Source: Gammaproteobacteria bacterium (GTDB taxonomy: Bacteria; Pseudomonadota; Gammaproteobacteria; UBA6429; Thiohalophilaceae). From it: DNA of 6,928 bases. The notes beneath the pieces were generated by a model. It did no database searches. It saw only the letters and a program-made list of their open reading frames with translations, and was not told where the DNA came from. The DNA is taken from positions 1-6,928 of the forward strand of contig JAHEDA010000130.1 of NCBI GenBank assembly GCA_024641445.1, in the 5' to 3' direction. The translations under genes were made by a program, and so were the position numbers. Shown here one piece after another: positions 1 to 4,804 of the stretch. Positions within the stretch are counted from its first letter, which is position 1, and each line of letters starts with the position of its first letter.

Positions 1-1886
1 GAGCGATCCACCTTCAGACTATGGATTGAGAACGTCTTGAGGTAACTCAAGGAGGAGTAACCGGTGCCGAAATCATCCAGTGCAATACGAACACCTATAT
101 CTCGCAGTTTCTTTATGATGTTCTCTGCTGAGTTGATGTTGTACATGATGATGGATTCGGTGATTTCAAGCTCGAGCAAGTTCGCAGGTAGGCCGGTCTC
201 ATAGAGTATTCGCTGGACGACCTCTACCAGGTCATTCTGACGGAACTGTCGTGCAGAGAGATTGACTGCGACGGAACCTGAGGCAAGTCCCATTGCCTGC
301 CACAAGGCGACTTGTGTGCAGGCATGACGTAACACCCACTCGCCAATCGGCAGGATTAGACCGGTCTCTTCGGCGACGGGGATAAACTCCATGGGACTCA
401 CCGGCCCCAATTCCTGGGATTGCCAGCGGAGGAGCGCCTCCCAGCCATCGATATTGCCAGAGGCTAGATCGACTTTTGGTTGATAGTGGAGTGACAGCTC
501 GTTGCGCTGCAGGGCGTGGCGCAGATTGGACTCGATGAGTGAACGCCGCTGAATCTTGTCGGAGAGGTCGTGGCTGAACACCACCTGACAATTACGTCCC
601 TCAGCCTTGGCTTGGTGCAGGGCCAAATCGGCGTGTCGGATCAATACGCTGGGGGAGTCGCCATCATCCGGATATTTCACAATGCCGATACTTGCGCCGA
701 TCTCAATATGATCCTGGCCCAGCCTGAAAACCGTGTGCAAGGTTGTCAGAAGTCGCTGACCAATTTCGTATGAGTGCAGGACGGAATCCCCTGTCAGCAG
801 GATTACGAAATTATCCCCACTGAAGCGCGCGACGAAACTCGAATCAGGAAGATTCTCGGTAATTCGGGCGGCCACGGCGATTAGGAGTAAATCCCCTTTC
901 TCATGACCCAGCGTCGCATTGACGTTTTTAAAGTGGTCCAGTCCAAGCAAGATCACACTACAGGCCGTGCTCGGGTGATTTGTGTGTGTGATGGCGATTT
1001 GCAATTGTCGATTGAAGGCGGAACGACTATACAAGCCAGTTAGCTCATCGTGGGACAGCATCTCCTCAATCTGAATAAAGGGACGTCGCACGACCTCATA
1101 GTAAAAGGCGCGATACAAATAATAATATGCGACAACCTTATAGACATGTCCCAGAAAATTCGCAGTATTACTCACATGGGTATACATGGTGAAAAATAAC
1201 TCACCGGCCGAGAGTAGTAACAGGGCAATAAGCAGGCTGGAAATATCACTATTTGCGATCACGTTACGACGAAAATATAACAGGGTAGCGCTGCCAACAT
1301 AGACGCCGAAGAGCAGCCACTCAGATACAATCTTAATCTCGGTGAGACCTTGGCCCGGCACAAACGTGATGGGAAAATCTTCAGGGTATGCGGCCATCAG
1401 ATATGCGACCACCACCACCACGACAAACGAGATCGATAGGATGTAGCGTGAGAGCGAGTCTTGGCTCAGGCGTGATTCGGGCAGGAGTATATAGGCGAGG
1501 AGGCCGAATGCAGCCAGGCTACGGCCAGCCAACCAGAACAGAATAGCCTTGTGGGGAGTATTCACACTCATCAGGTCAGGCATGCCAATGTACGATAAAA
1601 AGTGCATCGTATCGAAGATGGTTACGGCCATGAAGGCACAGGCCACTAGCACAGAGCGCAGACTGCGCATGGCGGGGTGTGAGCCGTAGGCGGTGAAAAA
1701 GATCAAGGCGGCGACGATGACCGCAAAGGTCTCCATCATGGAGTGCAGGGCGAGGAAGGCTGGTTGTGCCAGCAGAATCTGATTGGTGTCGTTTGTCTGC
1801 CAGACCAACAACGGTAGGGAGACTGCCAGCATCATCAGGCCCACTAGGTGACCAGGTTGCCAGAGTGACTGGAATTTCTTTTCCAC
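1..1886 (-). CDS. MASE3-type sensor / degenerate GGDEF / EAL membrane protein, probable c-di-GMP phosphodiesterase (C-terminus beyond window)
   Basis: Reading the minus strand from a GTG at 1886 gives 628 open codons to the window edge. The start is chosen for an AGGGA ribosome site 7 bases upstream (1894-1898); no in-frame ATG lies between it and an upstream stop. Residues about 12-260 hold roughly eight membrane helices. MET in helix 2, DTMHFLSYIGMP after helix 3 and FLGHVYKVVAYYYLYRAF before the cytoplasmic part fit the MASE3 sensor family. The GGDEF domain begins at DELTGL (280-285), but its signature reads SGDNF (356-360), the guanine-binding ND reads NA (323-324) and no RxxD inhibitory site is present. 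Cyclase activity is therefore unlikely. The EAL domain keeps EALLRW (483-488), N542, E574 and DDFGTGYSSL (604-613), followed by LKVDR at the edge. Known EAL enzymes hydrolyse c-di-GMP to pGpG, and that is the inferred role here. The last EAL residues, including the usual EGVET region, lie outside the window. The ligand of the sensor cannot be told. Confidence 0.92.
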   Translation of the reverse strand, partial: MEKKFQSLWQPGHLVGLMMLAVSLPLLVWQTNDTNQILLAQPAFLALHSMMETFAVIVAALIFFTAYGSHPAMRSLRSVLVACAFMAVTIFDTMHFLSYIGMPDLMSVNTPHKAILFWLAGRSLAAFGLLAYILLPESRLSQDSLSRYILSISFVVVVVVAYLMAAYPEDFPITFVPGQGLTEIKIVSEWLLFGVYVGSATLLYFRRNVIANSDISSLLIALLLLSAGELFFTMYTHVSNTANFLGHVYKVVAYYYLYRAFYYEVVRRPFIQIEEMLSHDELTGLYSRSAFNRQLQIAITHTNHPSTACSVILLGLDHFKNVNATLGHEKGDLLLIAVAARITENLPDSSFVARFSGDNFVILLTGDSVLHSYEIGQRLLTTLHTVFRLGQDHIEIGASIGIVKYPDDGDSPSVLIRHADLALHQAKAEGRNCQVVFSHDLSDKIQRRSLIESNLRHALQRNELSLHYQPKVDLASGNIDGWEALLRWQSQELGPVSPMEFIPVAEETGLILPIGEWVLRHACTQVALWQAMGLASGSVAVNLSARQFRQNDLVEVVQRILYETGLPANLLELEITESIIMYNINSAENIIKKLRDIGVRIALDDFGTGYSSLSYLKTFSIHSLKVDR

Positions 1887-1893
1887 AAATATG

Positions 1894-1898
1894 TCCCT
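1894..1898 (-). promoter_or_regulatory. Ribosome binding site deciding the GTG start of the GGDEF-EAL gene
   Basis: AGGGA on the minus strand stands 7 bases before the GTG at 1886. It is the only good Shine-Dalgarno match near the beginning of this open frame, which has no in-frame ATG further upstream before a stop. It therefore supports a GTG start. Confidence 0.6.
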
Positions 1899-1990
1899 AA
1901 AATGGCTCGAGGCCTGGAGCAGGCTACGCGTTATATTCTGTGTGTTGGTGTGTCGCGCTTACAATTATGGTCGAGCAAGACTGCCACGGT

Positions 1991-2020
1991 TGATACTTGT
2001 CGGTTACGACTGTGGTATCA
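1991..2020. repeat. Imperfect inverted repeat, possible operator or hairpin
   Basis: TGATAC at 1991-1996 pairs with GTATCA at 2015-2020. Inside it, GTCG at 1999-2002 pairs with CGAC at 2007-2010 around the loop GTTA. The two stem parts are separated by unequal bulges (2 and 4 bases). No T-run follows directly on either strand, so a terminator is unlikely. Its place between divergent genes would suit a regulator site, but no regulator is implied by the sequence and chance is possible. Confidence 0.3.
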
Positions 2021-2080
2021 CCCACTTGATAATATTTTTTAGAAATCACCTTTTTAAGGCGTTCTACCTTTCGCCTGTTT

Positions 2081-2089
2081 TGTTATAGC
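2081..2089 (+). promoter_or_regulatory. Candidate extended -10 promoter for the lol operon
   Basis: TGTTATAGC matches the TGnTATAAT extended -10 pattern with four of six hexamer bases. The -35 region (about 2061-2067, TTCTAC) is poor. If used, transcription would begin near 2096 and give a leader of about 117 bases before the ATG at 2213. This is a weak motif match and only a suggestion. Confidence 0.2.
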
Positions 2090-2212
2090 ACACAGACACT
2101 TGTATCGGACAGGCACTCTGAAATATTTAGCGTGAGTGTACAAATTTTTGCGGTGAGGCGTCGATTGAACTCGGCGCTGACAAATATAGTCGGATATGCT
2201 CTAATCCACCCC

Positions 2213-3460
2213 ATGTTTAAACCCATCTCCCTTTATATCGGTCTGCGCTACACCCGCGCCAAGCGCCGTAATCACTTCATCTCCTTTATATCGCTGACCT
2301 CACTCCTGGGGATTGCGCTGGGCGTGATGGCGCTAATCACGGTGCTGTCGGTGATGAATGGCTTCGAGAAGGAGGTGCGTGAGCGCATCCTTGATGTCAT
2401 TGCGCACTTAACCATTACCAGTTACGACGGCCGCTTGAAGAACTGGGACAAGGCTATTAAACAGGCGAAGGCCAACCCCAAGGTCGTTGCGGCGGCACCC
2501 TTTATACAAAAAGAGGGCATGCTGCTGTTCGGGCCGAATGTAAACGGGGCCATTCTGCGTGGAATTGACCCGGCGATGGAGGACAAGGTCTCCAGGGTCG
2601 GTAGCAAGATGGAGATTGGACACCTCGAAGACCTCCGACCCGGCCGCTTTAATATCGTCCTTGGTAAGGACCTTGCCCGTATCCTTGGCGTGACCGTAGG
2701 TGACAAGGTCACTATGGTGACACCCAGCGCCAGCGTGACACCGGCAGGGGTGATGCCGCGCCTCAAACGCTTCACGGTAAGTGGCATTTTCTACATCGGC
2801 ATGTATGAATATGACAGCGCCATGGCCCTGGTAAACATTGAAGATGCCTCGCGCCTGTTTCGTATGGATGGTGATGTCTCGGGGGTACGGGTTCAGATAG
2901 AAAATTTATTTGACTCGCCACAGGTGCGGCAGGAACTCTATCAGCACATGGATGGTGATTTCTGGATCCGTGATTGGAGCTCTTATCACGCCAACTGGTT
3001 TCGTGCGGTCAAGATTGAGAAGCGTATGATTTTTCTCTTGCTGCTGTTAATCATCGCCGTGGCGGCCTTTAATATAGTCTCGACCCTGGTGATGTTGGTG
3101 ACGGACAAGCAGAGTGATATTGCTATCCTCCGTACCTTGGGCGCCTCCCCCGCGCTCATAATGCGAATCTTTATGGTACAGGGGACGTTTATAGGCGTTA
3201 TTGGAACGGTTCTAGGCGTCCTATTTGGTGTGTTACTCGCTCTTAATCTCGATACCGTGGTGCCGTGGTTTGAGAAACTGTTCGGGATACACATCCTCGA
3301 CCCCGGGGTCTATTACATAAGTGAACTGCCTTCCGACTTGCACTGGCACGACGTAACCATGATTAGTCTGGTCTCGCTTGTGCTCGGTCTGGTCTCGACC
3401 ATTTATCCCGCCTATCGCGCGAGTCGTACCCAACCCGCCGAGGCCCTGCGCTATGAATAG
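2213..3460 (+). CDS. lolF: Lipoprotein-releasing ABC transporter permease, LolC/LolE hybrid (LolF-type)
   Basis: This is the inner-membrane permease of the Lol system. With LolD it extracts outer-membrane lipoproteins from the inner membrane and hands them to periplasmic LolA. It has 415 residues, the usual length. The ATG at 2213 is chosen because MFKPISLYIGLRY aligns with family N-termini; the frame is open to a GTG at 2132, but that adds an unfamiliar 27 residues. No clear ribosome site precedes 2213. One helix lies at about 23-47, a periplasmic domain at about 48-270, and three helices at about 271-296, 316-345 and 378-400. The stretch between helices 2 and 3 (about 297-315) is the likely coupling helix toward LolD. 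Residues 170-185 (TPSASVTPAGVMPRLK) resemble the LolC hook that binds LolA. The N-terminus and the QPAEALRYE end are LolC-like, while the NWDKAI region (77-98), FNIVSTLVM (286-294) and LPSDLHWHDV (372-381) are LolE-like. That mixture, and the absence of a second permease gene beside lolD, suggest a homodimer-forming LolF. The older name lolC would also be acceptable. Confidence 0.93.
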   Translation: MFKPISLYIGLRYTRAKRRNHFISFISLTSLLGIALGVMALITVLSVMNGFEKEVRERILDVIAHLTITSYDGRLKNWDKAIKQAKANPKVVAAAPFIQKEGMLLFGPNVNGAILRGIDPAMEDKVSRVGSKMEIGHLEDLRPGRFNIVLGKDLARILGVTVGDKVTMVTPSASVTPAGVMPRLKRFTVSGIFYIGMYEYDSAMALVNIEDASRLFRMDGDVSGVRVQIENLFDSPQVRQELYQHMDGDFWIRDWSSYHANWFRAVKIEKRMIFLLLLLIIAVAAFNIVSTLVMLVTDKQSDIAILRTLGASPALIMRIFMVQGTFIGVIGTVLGVLFGVLLALNLDTVVPWFEKLFGIHILDPGVYYISELPSDLHWHDVTMISLVSLVLGLVSTIYPAYRASRTQPAEALRYE

Positions 3461-4136
3461 CCCCCGCCTTGTGATCGAGTGTCGGGACCTGCACAAGACC
3501 TTTACTGAGGGTCCACAGCAGGTGGATGTCTTAAAGGGAATTACTCTTCACGTCGCGGCGGGGGAGCAGGTTGCCATCGTGGGGTCATCCGGTTCGGGCA
3601 AGAGCACCTTGTTGCACCTCTTGGGTGGTTTGGATACCCCCACTCAGGGTGAGATCCAGATCGCCGGGCAGGCCATGGCCACCCTTAACGAGACTCAACG
3701 CGGCATCCTGCGTAATCGTACCTTGGGCTTCATCTATCAGTTTCATCATCTGTTACCCGAATTTTCGGCCCTGGAGAATGTGGCCATGCCCCTATTGATC
3801 CGAGGTTTGAGTACGAGTGAGGCCACGGCAGAGGCAAATGCCATGCTGACAAAAGTCGGGCTTGGGCACCGTGTTCAACACAAGCCTACGGAACTCTCCG
3901 GTGGTGAACGCCAACGTGCCGCTGTGGCTCGGGCGTTGGTGACCCGGCCTGCCTGTGTACTGGCCGACGAACCGACCGGTAATTTGGATCACAAGACGGC
4001 TGAACAGATCTACGCCCTTATGACCCAACTCAATCGTGAGATGGGGACGAGCTTTGTCGTGGTGACCCATGACATGGCCCTGGCACATCGAATGGACCGG
4101 GTCTTACAGATCGTTGATGGGAAAATAGCTCAATAA
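3453..4136 (+). CDS. lolD: Lipoprotein-releasing ABC transporter ATP-binding protein LolD
   Basis: This is the cytoplasmic ATPase that powers lipoprotein release by the Lol permease. The protein has 227 residues, close to the E. coli length of about 233. The ATG at 3453 overlaps the permease stop (ATGAATAG, 8 bases), and a GAGG lies 9 bases upstream; a frame opening further upstream at 3378 is rejected because its added residues are not family-like. All ABC motifs are intact: Walker A GSSGSGKST (44-52), Q-loop Q96 in IYQFHHLLPEF, signature LSGGE (148-152), Walker B VLADE (169-173), the NLD of the D-loop (177-179) and H-loop H206 in VVTHD. The IYQFHHLLP segment and GGLDTPT after Walker A are characteristic of LolD within the wider MacB/LolD group. 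The overlap implies translational coupling, which suits subunits of one complex. It is the last gene of the operon. Confidence 0.97.
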   Translation: MNSPRLVIECRDLHKTFTEGPQQVDVLKGITLHVAAGEQVAIVGSSGSGKSTLLHLLGGLDTPTQGEIQIAGQAMATLNETQRGILRNRTLGFIYQFHHLLPEFSALENVAMPLLIRGLSTSEATAEANAMLTKVGLGHRVQHKPTELSGGERQRAAVARALVTRPACVLADEPTGNLDHKTAEQIYALMTQLNREMGTSFVVVTHDMALAHRMDRVLQIVDGKIAQ

Positions 4137-4165
4137 AACATTAGGATACGACTGTATCTTAATGT
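4131..4165 (-). terminator. Probable intrinsic terminator of the DUF2062 gene, overlapping the end of lolD
   Basis: Bases 4138-4149 pair with 4154-4165 in a 12-bp stem with one G-T wobble and the four-base loop GACT. On the minus strand the stem is followed by TTTATTG, a short U-rich tail that runs through the lolD stop codon. The hairpin begins 17 bases after the DUF2062 stop. The stem is AT-rich and the tail short, so its strength is uncertain. On the plus strand no T-run follows, though the hairpin could still mark or protect the lolD transcript end. Confidence 0.5.
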
Positions 4166-4182
4166 GAATGTGATAACTTACT

Positions 4183-4725
4183 TTAAGTCTGATTTTGGCC
4201 TTTTCGCGCATTACGCCGCCGCTGACGCTCCTGCCACTGTCGTACCACGTTGAGTCGCCACAGTAGCCGTATCGACAAGCCGCCCAACATGGCGAGGACG
4301 ATTCCCACCAGGAGGCAACCAAGTAAAAAGGGTTGCCAAATTGCACCCAGTTCCGTACTCAACCACTCCCAACTCAATTCAAAGTTCATTGCCTGTAAGG
4401 GGGTATTGAGCAGCCAGGCGCCAAGTTTGTAGCAGAAGTAAAACAGTGGCGGCATGGTAAAGGGGTTGCTGACCCAGACCAGGCCAATGGAGATGGGGAG
4501 ATTGGTGCGGAACAAGATTGCGAGTGCCGCCGCAGGCACCATCTGAAAGGGCATGGGGACGAGCGCCATGAACAGACCAATGTAAAAGGCACCTGAGACC
4601 GAGCGGCGATTCAGATGTAGCAGATTGGGGTCGTGCAGGAGGGTACCGAATATTTTATTTAACTGGGGATTGTTGCGGATCGTTTCATGATCCGGCATAA
4701 AGCGTTTTATAAACTTCTTTGGCAT
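4183..4725 (-). CDS. DUF2062 domain membrane protein of unknown function
   Basis: The protein has 180 residues. The ATG at 4725 is chosen because MPKKFIKRFMPDHETI matches the common N-terminus of this family. The frame is open upstream to 4962, but those 79 extra residues would run back over the comEC start and are not family-like. The order is a basic N-terminus, a conserved LLHDPNLLHLNRRSVSGAF block (29-47), a helix through LVPMPFQMVPAAALAILF (55-72), a second conserved stretch NPFTMPPLFYFCYKLGAWLL (87-106), and a final helix at about 132-156. A very basic tail (RQWQERQRRRNARKGQ) ends it. DUF2062 proteins are small inner-membrane proteins with no established function, and I infer none. The gene is convergent with lolD and divergent from comEC, and it often stands beside comEC in gammaproteobacteria. 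No clear ribosome site precedes the start. Confidence 0.9.
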   Translation of the reverse strand: MPKKFIKRFMPDHETIRNNPQLNKIFGTLLHDPNLLHLNRRSVSGAFYIGLFMALVPMPFQMVPAAALAILFRTNLPISIGLVWVSNPFTMPPLFYFCYKLGAWLLNTPLQAMNFELSWEWLSTELGAIWQPFLLGCLLVGIVLAMLGGLSIRLLWRLNVVRQWQERQRRRNARKGQNQT

Positions 4726-4804
4726 GGATGCGATAGCGGGTTTCGGCCAATCAGCGACGGAATGGATTATTGCTGATTTCGGTACGAACGTCAGCAGATA
4801 AATT
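4726..4804. other. Short divergent intergenic region between the DUF2062 gene and comEC
   Basis: These 79 bases separate the starts of two genes transcribed away from each other, so both promoters should lie here or inside the opposite gene. Scanning both strands, I found no -35/-10 pair with correct spacing and no strong ribosome site for either gene. AT-rich patches at 4764-4772 (GATTATTGC) and 4798-4804 are the only promoter-like spots. Any promoters are weak or of an unfamiliar class. Confidence 0.5.

Larger units (their letters stand above)
1887..2212. other. Divergent intergenic region between the GGDEF-EAL gene and the Lol permease gene
   Basis: This stretch of 326 bases separates two genes transcribed away from each other and so should hold both promoters. 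It is more AT-rich than the coding DNA, most clearly at 2026-2060 and 2110-2150. Open frames in it are short, have no family-like sequence and lack convincing ribosome sites, so I call no gene. The permease frame stays open back to a GTG at 2132, but the added 27 residues are not like the family. An imperfect inverted repeat lies at 1991-2020 and a weak extended -10 candidate at 2081-2089. I found no good -35/-10 pair for the minus-strand gene and no riboswitch-like structure. Confidence 0.7.

Noticed and set aside
232..591. Minus-strand open frame of 119 codons
   Set aside because: It lies in another frame of the EAL domain, which carries clear family motifs; the alternative translation has no family-like sequence.
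1407..1424. Short tandem run of GTG codons (minus strand)
   Set aside because: It encodes six valines in a membrane helix of the sensor domain, so coding constraint explains it; it is too short to call a repeat element.
1891..2088. Plus-strand open frame of 65 codons in the divergent gap
   Set aside because: It has no ribosome site, no recognisable motif, and begins across the GGDEF-EAL ribosome site; composition looks non-coding.
3378..3452. Upstream extension of lolD
   Set aside because: The added 25 residues come from the permease coding sequence in another frame and do not match LolD N-termini; the ATG at 3453 has a good ribosome site.
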